Below are positions 9,174-18,071 of a stretch of 20,725 bases of DNA, one piece after another; position 1 is the stretch's first letter, and every line of letters starts with the position of its first letter. The notes below the pieces were generated by a model. That model was not told the DNA's origin and made no database searches. It saw nothing but the letters and a program-made list of their open reading frames with translations. Both the position numbers and the translations under genes were made by a program. This DNA is from Gnetum montanum (lineage: Eukaryota > Streptophyta > Gnetopsida > Gnetales > Gnetaceae), in assembly GCA_015680685.1 (NCBI GenBank), contig MNCI01010839.1, positions 1,456,057 through 1,476,781 on the forward strand, read 5' to 3'.

Positions 9174-10192
9174 TTGATGCACCTCCTAGCGGGGATCCCA
9201 TCACAACTGAGTGAACTGAGACAACATTGTCAATGAAGTTCGGGGAGGTGACTAAGGCTCAGAAGTGGTTGCGTGACTATGCTTCGCCTTCTATTGTTTG
9301 CTGTTTGAATAATGTCAGCCTTATGGAGCTCCTCATGACCCCAAGTCCTGATCTATCAATAGGGGAAATGATTGGGATCGTAGATTCTTTTAATGACTCT
9401 GTCTTGTACTATAGCACCTGAATTAAGGATGTTAAAATAGTTTTTCATCTATCACCCGAGTTTTTATCAAACTTATTCAGGGTGCCAGCGGATGGCATAT
9501 ATGTAGTCTTAGACAGAGCTCATAAAGAGCTCCATACAGTGCGTGAGTTGGAGGACTGGTTGGGCCTGGCCAAGGGTGCCAAGGGGTTCCCGATGCAGGG
9601 GAAGATGAAGGTTGAAGAGGTGAATGAATTATATCCCCTGTTTAGGGCACGGGTATTTCCCAAAATCCTTTCCCAAGTGAAGAGCCTTGGGGTTGAGGCT
9701 GTGCACGCTATGCGCACTATTCTAGAGACTGGCGTGCATTATAACTGGGTCGAATTTCTGTTGTCGGGCATGCACAAGGAGATAGTGCAGTTGCGCTCGA
9801 ATGTCGAGGTGCAATCCCACTTCACCTTTGCCTTCTTCGTTGGTTACCGGTAGTCTGCGCGGTTAACAAGTTTGTTCTACGGGATCGAGGTCAACTGTCC
9901 CACCCGTGGATCAACCACTTGTACGACACAACCAAATCCCAGGATGCACCTGAAGGCATCGACGAGTCTGTGACTATTACAACTGGGGGATCATCGGGCA
10001 CCTCCATTCATACTCGCGATATTCTAGGGTTAGAGCCAGATAATGTGCCCCTCACTACAAGAAGGGCTGAGCGGGTTATCAAAGAAACTGTGGGCCAGGC
10101 CAAGAGAAAGCTGAAGAGACACGAACGCCCAACTGGAGAAGTTTCAAATGTAAGCGAGCAGCGAGTGAAGCGCATAAGGTTTAAGATGCCCG
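9174..10192 (+). pseudogene. Exon 3: region resembling putative plant transposon protein domains
   Basis: Follows an 86-bp intron ending TTGCGCTTGCAG. The reading is QKWLRDYASPSIVCCLNNV, then HLSPEFLSNLFRVPADGIYV, LHTVRELEDWLGL, ELYPLFRARVFPKILSQV, HYNWVEFLLSGMHKEIV, then after a frame slip AVNKFVLRDRGQLSHPWINH. The V.LSPEFLS..F.VP pattern followed by a helical middle resembles the plant 'putative transposon protein' regions seen in retroelement accessory ORFs. The match is approximate. Stops are TGA 9212 and TGA 9419. The frame changes between 9826 and 9852, consistent with loss of one base. The last part is basic (KETVGQAKRKLKRHERP), a possible nuclear-localisation or nucleic-acid contact region. 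The donor is CCCG|GTATGC. Confidence 0.45.
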
Positions 10193-10294
10193 GTATGCAA
10201 CCTCGGCCAGCTTATCATTTTATTATTTTTAGTTTATTCATAATTTTTCTTTTCAATTGCTTACATGTCACTAACGTCTTTGGCTTGATTCGAG

Positions 10295-10806
10295 AAGTGA
10301 GGAAGCGGGCGCTAGAAACTATTACGGAGGAGGAGGAGACAAATACCGAGAAAAATAATGAAGAGGAAAATGTGGGTAAAGATCAGGGAGGAGGAACTGA
10401 GGAATCAAAGGAGAAGACTATGGAAACTGAGCCGCTGGATGACTAGGGTGATGTTGATCAAATGTTCCGCAGGTTTCTTCAGGGAGATCTAGATTTAGGC
10501 GCTCCCCCAGAAGGTGATGAGGGGCGCGGTAAGTTTTCTCTTTATCTTATTTCAACTTGGCCTGTTAGTTGTCATTTATGTGGTATTTCATCTTTAGATT
10601 TTCATTTTTCTCAGACGAAGGGAGCGAAACCAGGACGGTGTGGTTAGATGTACCGATGAAGACAGTTCCCCCTAAGAGGACCACTGAGGTTAGTTCTCGC
10701 ACCCGTAAGCCATTTACTTGGTCTGAAATGCCAAGAAAAATGGATTTTGTTGCTGGGATTGCAGAAGAATTCGTCAAGTGAATTCAGGAGACCCACCCCA
10801 AAAAAG
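10295..10806 (+). pseudogene. Exons 4-5: acidic linker segments of antisense gene
   Basis: Exon 4 (10295-10528) follows a 102-bp T-rich intron with a consensus branch site, TCACTAACG, near 10270. It encodes a glutamate-rich stretch (ETITEEEETNTEKNNEEE...) interrupted by TAG 10444. It ends GCGCG|GTAAGT; the next intron (10529-10614) ends TTTTTCTCAG. Exon 5 encodes EGSETRTVWLDVPMKTVPPK ... TWSEMPRKMDFVAGIAEEF, with TGA 10779 inside it. It ends AAAAAG|GTATGC. The frame changes between the exons exactly as the splice phases require. No domain recognised. Confidence 0.65.
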
Positions 10807-10891
10807 GTATGCGATTTTCAAATAGTTTGGCATTTTAGAGTGTTACACCTTGCTTCTATTGTCTTTCCATTTGATTGTTTCCTACGCATAG

Positions 10892-11876
10892 GTGCTAAGT
10901 TGAGGTGGGATCCCTCTGAGGTGATTAGCATCAACAGTTTGCCTACGCTGCCCTTGGAAGTGAAACAAGTATTGAGGCCGATTTATGATGAGGTGGCAGA
11001 AAGCCTTGTTCATAATGCCAAGTCGGTGTGGACCTGTAGGCGATCCATCGAAAAACTATGGTTGCAGATCCAGGCAAAGGAGAAGGAGGTCTCCAAGTTA
11101 TCAGCCGAACGCGACGACCTCAAAGCTCGTTATGAGTTCGCTTCAGCCCGATTAGCAGGTGATAGTTCTTGGCAAACATCCGAGATCACGTATAATAGAT
11201 ATTGGAACTTATTAAATTGCCATGTGTCACTAACTCGAAGGTTCGCGGAACGTAAAGCCCAAATAGACCTATTGAATCTTAAGTGTCAGGATTGGAAGGC
11301 ATTTGCTTCCAAGGTGCATAAATGGGGTCAAGACGAGAAGAATCATAAGCACCACTATAAGAAATCATTGAAAGAAGTTTCTATAGAGAAACGACAGCTC
11401 GAAATGTTCGTAGAGGGTTTGGGCTTACGTTCTGCGTTCGATACTTTTGCGAAGAACACCATAGTTGAGATGGAATCCCCTAAAAGGGTTATTACCACTG
11501 CTTCTAGGGAAGTTACTGTGGGTGAATTTCCTCTGAAACGTCCTGTCTGGTCGGCTGTCGATAAGGGAAAGGCCTTGGCAGACGTCGACCTAGGCCTCGG
11601 TGAAACAAATTGGGCAAGTGTTTAAGAGGAGGAAATCCTTCATCGATTGGAGTTTGGTTTGGGGAGGTCTCCTATGGTAAGTATTTTGTCATTGTGAACT
11701 TGACCTGCGAAAGAATGTTTGAAATTTTAACACTCTCTTGTTCTTATATTGGTTGTCGCATTTTGTACTTTCAGGATGAAGGCGGTGACGATGCTCAAGA
11801 GGCTGGCCCCAGTGGAGCAGAGGCCCCTGATGCCGGTGGATCTAAAGGGGATGATTCTCCCACCCCAGATGCTTAG
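10892..11876 (+). pseudogene. Exons 6-7: coiled-coil and acidic C-terminus of antisense gene
   Basis: Exon 6 follows an 85-bp intron (10807-10891). It encodes LRWDPSEVISINSLPTLP, then a long charged helical region with heptad-like spacing (RSIEKLWLQIQAKEKEVSKL, AERDDLKARYEFASARLAG), a second helix (RRFAERKAQIDLLNLKCQDW) and a C-terminal part with KRPVWSAVDKGKALADVDLG. Stop TAA 11623 precedes the final 51 nt. The donor is CCTATG|GTAAGT and the acceptor GTACTTTCAG. Exon 7 is a short acidic tail ending PTPDA, with TAG at 11874-11876 as the natural stop. A C-terminal coiled coil suggests oligomerisation. Similar architecture is known for accessory ORFs of plant Gypsy elements. Confidence 0.6.
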
Positions 11877-12177
11877 TTTCTAGTTTTGTTTTTAGTTTTC
11901 TGTTTTATGGGACTATTCTGATTCCAATTGATACGGGAATTGTAAATTGGAAACTTTGAGGTATTTTTAGAGAGGTGGTCGAAAACAGTTAACTCTTGTA
12001 ATTGCATATCATTGCATATATCTAAAATATTTTTGTTGATTTTGAGTTTATTTCCACACACGACACGACTAGGTAAAAGTTTTTCAGTTTACTTTTTTTT
12101 TTTTGCTTTAAACATGATGTACTGGAGTAATTATAAATGATAGGCAAAAAGGAAAACAAAGTATAGGTGTAGGAACT
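11877..12177. other. 3' flank of antisense gene
   Basis: An AT-rich, T-run-containing stretch, as expected for a plant 3' UTR and poly(A) region on the plus strand (TTTTGTTTTTAG, TTGTAAATTGG, TTTGTTGATTTTGAG). I find no coding content and no canonical AATAAA near the stop. Confidence 0.4.
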
Positions 12178-12475
12178 AGTTTAAGGCCATTTCGGGCCAA
12201 ATTTGCACTAGTTTAAGGCCATTTCGGGCCCCAATGTAGGCAAAGGACATTTCGGATGACATGGGTGGATTTTTCTGTTGACCGATCATTGTTGATCGTG
12301 GCTAGTTTTACATCTTTGCGAACATGATAGTTTAACGTCATTTTGGACAGGGAGTGTAGTTTAATAATAATAATTTTTTTTTTGTTTTTCGATTTATCGT
12401 AGTTTAGTGTCATTTCAGACGAGTTGTAGTTTAACGTCGTTTCGGACATGTTATAGTTTAACGTCGTTTCAGACT
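12178..12475. repeat. Mini-hairpin repeat array (c), between antisense gene and protease
   Basis: About eight AGTTTA units. The first two have GGCC-ATTTCG-GGCC stems (near 12185 and 12217). Later ones have GTC-ATTTTG-GAC, GTC-ATTTCA-GAC, GTC-GTTTCG-GAC and GTC-GTTTCA-GAC, the last three about 26-27 bp apart (12400-12475). Two units near 12303 and 12358 are eroded. Confidence 0.75.
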
Positions 12476-12488
12476 GGGCGTGTTGATA

Positions 12489-14054
12489 TTATTGTAATAG
12501 TTTTTTAATTTTCTTCCTTTTAATGTTAGGCGATGTGTTAACGGGTATGATTCTGTATTCAGTGTCCCCTTCGTTGATCACATTGAATGGTAATTCAACC
12601 CAAGGGACGTCTGACGGAATGGCTTCCGTGTTAGTGTTTTCAGATGTTTCGAAAGTTGGCATGTTTTTTGTGTGAGTTTCCACTTGAAAACTTGTATGTA
12701 CAGTGTTAGACATAGGCATTTCTGTTTTAGGTGGGTCTTGTTTCATGTTTAAAGGTTCATTGTTTACCAGTTGTTGCACATTTTTATCGTTTCGTTTAGG
12801 CTCTTCAAGCTCGACTTCCGAGCCTTGGTCCATGTTTACATATGATGAAATGATAGGCGTAGCAGCCTCCCCATGTATGATGATTTCACCGCCTTCATAA
12901 GGAAGGTGGATCTCTTGGTGTATCGGGGAGGAGACCGTTTTTAGTTGGGCCAACCAGGGTCTCCCTAATATTAAGTTGAATCTTGGCATTTCGTCAACCA
13001 CCAGGAAATCGGCGGACGTGGGAAATTGATCCCCTGCTATGAAGTCTAAGGTCACTGTGCCTTTGACCATTATGCGTGACCCGTTGAATGATTTTAAACA
13101 TGTGGTTGCAGTAGGTTTGATTAATTCAGTAAGCCCTAGTTGTTCAATGATGGGGTACGGTACTACGTTTGTGGCAGCTCCATCGTCTACGTGGACCCTG
13201 TGTATCTTGAACTGGTTGATACGTATCGTTATAAACATGGGGGCTATTGTTATTTCCCCTGTTTTCTTGTCCACCTTAATGTTGTCCTCATGGAAGCTCA
13301 AGGACTTAGGAGTGGTCCCGTGAGACGAGTACCTTACCGCATGAATGGCGGGTTGGTTCGGGGGCAAGTCCTCGCTTACCATGATCAACGTTAACATGCG
13401 TACTAGAGCTTCTCGATGTGTTTGGGATGTTAGCACCAAGTCATACAAGCTCAGCAAAGTGTTCTTTTGCTTCAATTCTTGGGTGACTTGTGTCAGAGCC
13501 TTTGCCAAGTCTCTACTGTTGGGGGTATTTGCGTCAGCGGTGACTGGGTCCATTGGGCCTAACAGTTTTATTTCATGTTTCGGTGATTTATCAAGTTTGC
13601 CCAGCGCTATTGCTTTAGATGGTTCATGTTTTTTTGATGGTTCACCCTCATTGCCTACATTTGGCTGGTTGTTAGGTGGCGTCATGGGTATGGCGTTAAG
13701 TGGGGTGGGCTTAGGTGGCCCCATGGCTAGTCGTTGGCATTCCTTCTCCACACGTTCATGTGTAAGCCTGTCTACTAGGCATTCTCGTCTGTGGCATGGA
13801 GGTGGGGCTGGTCTTGGAGCTTCGGGCTGCCCTGAGATTCTTACCACGTATGGAGGCGGGCGAGGTTGTGGTTGGACAGTCGAATCTGGTTGAGTGGAAG
13901 GCTGGCCAGGTACCCTAATGACGTAGGGGCTGGGTTTGCCATGCGTTTGTGAGGTGGAGGCTTGGTAATCATTAGGACTTTTGGGTATCCTAATGACATA
14001 TGGGGTTGGTTTCGGCGGAGGTTGGACCTCCACCGTTCCGACTGCTGGTGGTAC
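12489..14054 (-). pseudogene. pro: Aspartic protease part of element B Gag-Pro
   Basis: Cleaves the polyprotein into capsid and enzymes. In the open stretch starting at 14033 the protease spans about residues 255-400 (13271-12834). Its active site, HVDDGAATNVV at 13172-13190, has DDGA where most retropepsins have D(S/T)GA. FNLILGRPWL follows near residue 350 as the second conserved element. Between Gag and protease is a proline-rich linker with repeated PYVVRVP-like heptapeptides. The ORF ends in KRKKIKKLLQ and a stop about 5.7 kb before RT, so protease and RT are not contiguous as in most Tat elements. It is in frame with Gag. Confidence 0.88.
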
Positions 14055-14268
14055 TCAGACTATGAAAGGGTCAGGCCGAGTAGAAGGGGTTGATGCATTT
14101 GAGGGAATGATGGGAGGGACATGCACCACGTATGGTTTTTCGTGTGTCATGGTGTTAGATGTCGGTACGGTCGAGGGTACTCGGACGACGTATGGCTGCT
14201 GGGGGGCATGTGGTGGTTGAGGCATGGGCGTGGACACAGCGGGAGGAATCTGAACTACGAACGACCTA
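13830..14268 (-). repeat. Heptapeptide repeat region P-Y-V-V-R-V-P in Gag-Pro linker
   Basis: Seven copies at irregular spacing in one frame: SFVVQIP, PYVVRVP, PYVVHVP, PFIV(stop)VP, PYVIRIP, PYVIRVP and PYVVRIS. The stop in copy four (TGA 14055-14057) fits the arginine of the consensus as CGA changed to TGA. The pattern could be a ligand motif or linker; other Tat polyproteins have a single PxVVIQLP-like segment here. Confidence 0.75.
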
Positions 14269-16496
14269 TTAGGTGTTTCCTATTTATATTGGGGATAGAT
14301 AGTGTTAATGTTGGGTGTATCGGAATCATCATCAAGGTAGATTGTATTGATGACGTACAACGCCTCTTTGGTGTTCAGGGGGTCTTTATACACCCCCATA
14401 GCCTGATTCTGTGGTTGGACCGGGTTAGCCTCATCAAAAGTGATTTGGCCTTCATCGATCATTCATTGAATATCCTACTTCAAGGAGAAACAGTAATCCG
14501 TACCGTGCCCGTTTCATTGATGGTAGTCACAAAAGCGATCCATTCTGAAGCCTTTGGGTACGGGAGGCTCATCCGGCGTTGCTAAGCTCGGGTTATAAAC
14601 GAGTTGACAGAACCAGTCATGTCTCTGGATGGCCGCAGGGGATAACTATTTATATTTCATCAACCCAACCTTCAGGACTTGATCAAAGAGCTAGGAGGGC
14701 TTCATTGGCAAAGGCATATATTAAGAGGGTTCTTTCCTCTCGAAATTTCGCGTACGGTTTGTTGTTGGGTTTTGCGATGATGATGATTCCGGCGCGGTTG
14801 TGGGAATTGGTTTATTGTAGTTAGTAGGGGCTGCGGGCGGTTTATTTTGGTGTGTCATGTTTTCTTGTTGCGTGCCTGCTATTGCTGCTATGGTTGTCTT
14901 AGCCTTCTCTTTATCTTTTTTAGTGTGTTGATTTTTGAAGGCTAAGTATGCAGGGTCGTGGCTGTTTTGAGCCGCCTCTTCTATATTCTTGATTTGTAAT
15001 AAAGCCTAGTTAAGATTACGTGCGTTAACGTAGTACAGCTTAGATTTAAAGAAATCATTAATAGCTCCCTTGAGAATTGTGAGAAAATAGGTCTGGGAGA
15101 TTGGCTCGTGCAACTCGTTGAGAGCAGCGCTCCACCTCTAAATAAATTTCTGTACAGGTTCAAGCAGTGCTTGTTTGACCTATATGAGGCTGTCCAGTGT
15201 GGCCTCGAGTTTCAAGTTGTACTTGAACCTGGTCACAAACTGGTGTAATAAGTCTTCCAAGGAGAAGATGGAATTCCTTGGCAGAGCCCGATATCAATCA
15301 AGTGCTCTCCCCGTGAGGGACATGGGGAACACTTGGAGAATGGCATGGGGCCATGCCTGGACTAGTGCGCATTCTAACCTAAATGTTATTAAGTGAGCGC
15401 TAGGGTCTGTCTCCCCATTGTATTTGGTTAGTGTTGGTAAGGAGATGCCTTTGGGCAAGGTTAAGGGTGGGATAGAAGAGCTGATGGGGTCATCGTGGTA
15501 GAAGTCCACTACCTTCAACACCCTGTCGGTGGCTTTTTTGAGGCGTTTTACCTCATCAGTTATTTCTTGCATCAATTTTTTGACGTCCGCCCAATCTTGA
15601 GTGCTCGGTGAAGCAACGGGCTGGGGGTGTGGGGCCGTATACAAGTTAGACTATTCAGTCGTGGGTTGAAAGGCCGAAAGCTGCGCGGTCGGCGGTTGTG
15701 TTTGTGGAAGGTGAACAACATGTGGCGCTAAGGATGATACATTATATACTGGGGGTTGTTGCTGCTACGGTTGTGGTCGTATTTGGGGAATGTTAACATG
15801 TGGAAATGTGTGAGATGGCACATTGTGGTGAGAGGGTTGGTGTGACCGCATGCCCATCGTTGGCCATTGCCAAGCCACGTTGTGTGTAGGGACCCCTTGT
15901 TGGGTTATGGTGGTCGAGGGGGTTGCATGTGTTTAAATGTGAGGGATGTAGTGGCCAGACGTGAAGGTTGGTATTACGTGTGACATCCCTATCACTCGAG
16001 GTGGGAATGTCACTCCCATGCTATCGTGAGGGGGCAGTTCTTGTGAGGACGAGCCTGTAGCTCCAGTAGGGATGATTGCGAGAGGGAAGGTGTTAGGTTG
16101 GGGGTTGCTCGGGGGAGGAATATGCACTAGTGCTGATGTTTCTAGTGGTGGTTCTTGGGCCTGGGTGAACCTGAGATGCTGGAGGGGCATGATTTCTCTT
16201 GTACCGAGATGAAAAATGGGGTTAACATGTGCTTGCGGGCTCAGAGTGTGGTAAGAATCCTCTTGTTCAGATTGAGCAGGGAATTCGTCCTCTTCCTCTA
16301 GTTGGGGCTCTAGCGCAGGCTGATCCAACGAGTGGCTCCTTTGCAGGAGGAGCCGTGTGATGAGCTCCGAATACTGCTCCGGAATAGGGATTACGTCATA
16401 CGGGGAAGGGATGAACTCGCGTCCCCCTTGTAAAAGAGTTCGAACTACCTCTTTACCTCCATTTTGGCTCAGTCTACAGCCAGGCCAGCTTGTATC
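14058..16496 (-). pseudogene. gag: Gag of element B
   Basis: Nucleocapsid polyprotein. One minus-strand frame is maintained from 16496 down into protease. The N-terminal part is proline/glutamine-rich. The capsid-like core near 15560-15000 reads LPTLTKYNGETDPSAHLITF, HAILQVFPMSLTGRALD, YRALP..SI.SLEDLLHQF and FLTILKGAINDFF. A zinc-knuckle-like CDYHQ(stop)NGHGTDYC lies near 14520. In-frame stops lie at 15933, 15765, 15651, 15294, 15180, 15138, 15006, 14721, 14691, 14646, 14514, 14475, 14463, 14280 and 14055. Nine are TAG, four TGA and two TAA. No frameshift was needed to keep the homology. The true start was not fixed; TAA 16497-16499 bounds the frame upstream, and it may itself be a mutated codon. 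Confidence 0.85.
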
Positions 16497-16499
16497 TTA

Positions 16500-17207
16500 A
16501 TACATATGAAATTATACTAATCCTGGGTTATAATGTTAGAGGCCAGGTCTCTCCCTTGCAACCTTAGGGACCGAAGGAGCCTCGCTGTGGGTTGTACTCT
16601 CGGGTGTTGCACGACAGGCTATTGGACAGCCATGGTGCCCACGATGTCGGTTACTTGAGTGGTTGCAGCGGTGGTGTTTACGGGGTTCATGATGACCTGT
16701 TGAGGGTATGACATGGGGTAGAGGAGCAAAATTAGTGTACTTAGTACAGCGTAAACTAGGTGGCAAAGTGCAACGTATACGCTTCAACGTTCAGCGTATA
16801 ACGTCAGCGTAGACAACGTATACAGCATAAGGAGTGCAGCGTATACGCTAGGTAGCGTATACAACTTCAGGGTGCAGCGTAAAACAGGATAGAGCGTAAA
16901 ACAGAGTACAGCGTAAAACAAGGCACAGCATAAAATAGGGCACAATGTAAAACAGAGTACAGTGTAAAATAGGATAGAGCATAAAACAGAGTACAGCGTA
17001 AAACAAGGCACAGCGTAGAGAATGCAGCATATGGTTTTCTGGTTAAGTTTTAATAGGGACAGCGTAAACACTGAATAGCGTAGACGCTGGATAGTTTGCA
17101 GGCTGAGTAGATGCTGGAAGGGTTTCAGCAGGAAGCAGTGTGTGGTTGGCGGCGTATACGCTCAACAGCGTAAACGCTGGGAAGTTTGCGAGTAAGGTTT
17201 TTAGGAC
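16500..17207 (-). other. 5' leader of element B
   Basis: About 700 bp between the PBS and Gag, with no coding content I trust. It contains the 17-bp minisatellite and many GCGTA motifs, with perfect GCGTATACGC at 16839 and 17152. Minus-strand reading frames here are artefacts of the repeat. Confidence 0.7.
16876..17011. repeat. 17-bp minisatellite, eight copies
   Basis: Consensus AGCGTAAAACARRRYAC, eight contiguous units with no length variation. Units alternate in three flavours (ending GGATAG, GAGTAC, AGGCAC), suggesting higher-order duplication. Because 17 x 3 = 51, the array yields long repetitive reading frames that are not genes. Confidence 0.9.
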
Positions 17208-17225
17208 GCCCTCCTTCTAGCGCCA
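17208..17225 (-). other. Primer-binding site of element B
   Basis: The minus strand reads TGGCGCTAGAAGGAGGGC, 5 nt (GAAAT) after the 5' LTR end CAGTACA. The initial TGG matches a tRNA CCA end. I did not assign the tRNA species. It differs from element A's PBS, so the two elements use different primers. Confidence 0.8.
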
Positions 17226-17795
17226 ATTTCTGTACTGTCCGAAATTATCAGTCTCCGGCTGGAAGGAAACAAAGACCGTAGGATCACCGGACACGCACAG
17301 AAGACCCTACCTTTGCCTGAGGACGAGCTGGAATGCACGAAGGTAGAGTACCTTGGGTGGTCCGCACGCGGATCAGACAAGGATTTCCCCGAACGTATGC
17401 CGAAGTGCTATACGTTGGGTTATGCATAAATGGCGTAACGAGCACAAACGAGAGTGTAAACAGCGTAACAGATGCGAATAGGGCATGAATGTAAATGAGC
17501 GTAAACAGAACACATGTAAGAAATTAGCATAAACTGTAAACAATGATATTACAGAATGAAAGTACAGTGCACCGGTCTAACGCAGTTGTGATGGAACACA
17601 AGGCGGACGAAAAGCCCCGGTGGATGCAGGGATGACTCGGCTGGTTCACACTGTAGGCGGAGCGTAGAGACTGTGTGCCCAACGTACAGGACTGTCTAGC
17701 GTAAAAGGGTTTTTAGCTCTGGTGTGCAGCATAAATGTTCTCTGGTATGCTCTGGGATTTTTGCTAACCGCCCTGGTACAAGTGGAAAGGTGGGG

Positions 17796-17803
17796 TTTTT
17801 ATA
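17796..17803 (-). promoter_or_regulatory. TATA box of element B 5' LTR promoter
   Basis: Minus-strand TATAAAAA within GGTATAAAAACCCC, identical in the 3' LTR. It should set the start of genomic RNA near 17768 and thus the U3/R boundary. Confidence 0.65.
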
Positions 17804-17980
17804 CCGGTTGTTACGCTAGACTCGGGTTGGGCGACACGTGGACGTTGACCGGGTGCAAAAGGGCGTAAAATTTACAAGTGTACAACATATTACATCTGCT
17901 GAGCATATACACTATATTAGGTGGGTGTAGACTCTGGGCGTATACGCTGGATGTGTGGGGCGTATACGTCGACAATGGCT

Positions 17981-18071
17981 GGGCGTCTACGCCGGGCGTA
18001 CACGCCGGGCTTACATGCTGGGCTTACACGCCGGGCGTACACGCCGGGCGTACACGTCGGGCGTATACGTT
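17981..18071. repeat. 13-bp tandem repeat in U3, seven copies
   Basis: Units GGGCGTCTACGCC, GGGCGTACACGCC, GGGCTTACATGCT and so on run without gaps. Each carries a quasi-palindromic GGCGTAYACGCC core related to GCGTATACGC (perfect copy at 17938). The array is mostly absent from the other LTR and so probably arose or was lost after insertion, or differed by recombination. Confidence 0.85.

Larger units (their letters stand above)
7471..11876 (+). pseudogene. Seven-exon antisense gene inside element B (HAD-like/transposon-protein-like/coiled coil), decayed
   Basis: A gene-like unit on the strand opposite to gag-pol. Inferred exons are 7471-7601, 8300-9087, 9174-10192, 10295-10528, 10615-10806, 10892-11676 and 11775-11876. 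All six introns begin GT and end AG. At every junction the split codon or frame continues the conserved reading, although the reading frame changes between exons. The exons total 3251 nt, which is 1084 codons less one base. That fits a single 1-nt deletion between about 9826 and 9852, where the frame slips. Nonsense codons lie at 7498, 8601, 8745, 8799, 8961, 9212, 9419, 10444, 10779 and 11623, all explicable by C-to-T changes. The product has a HAD-like part, a transposon-protein-like part, acidic linkers and a coiled coil. Function is unknown. The mutation load resembles that of gag-pol, so it probably arrived with the element. Confidence 0.78.

Noticed and set aside
9422-9480. A possible further intron ending TTATTCAG before the segment at 9481
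   Set aside because: The reading frame is open and protein-like straight through (after TGA 9419), and no GT donor fits the phase.
7050-12177. The antisense cassette as a later nested transposon insertion
   Set aside because: No terminal repeats or target duplication seen at either edge, mutation load equals that of gag-pol, and it shares the GCGTA motif family with the host element. Not fully excluded without other copies.
13345-13893. 182-codon plus-strand ORF
   Set aside because: Shadow of the Gag-Pro frame on the other strand; no splice sites or domain pattern of its own.
16784-17071. Long minus-strand reading frames rich in Leu, Cys and Phe
   Set aside because: Created by the 17-bp repeat, whose triple is 51 nt; no independent evidence of coding.
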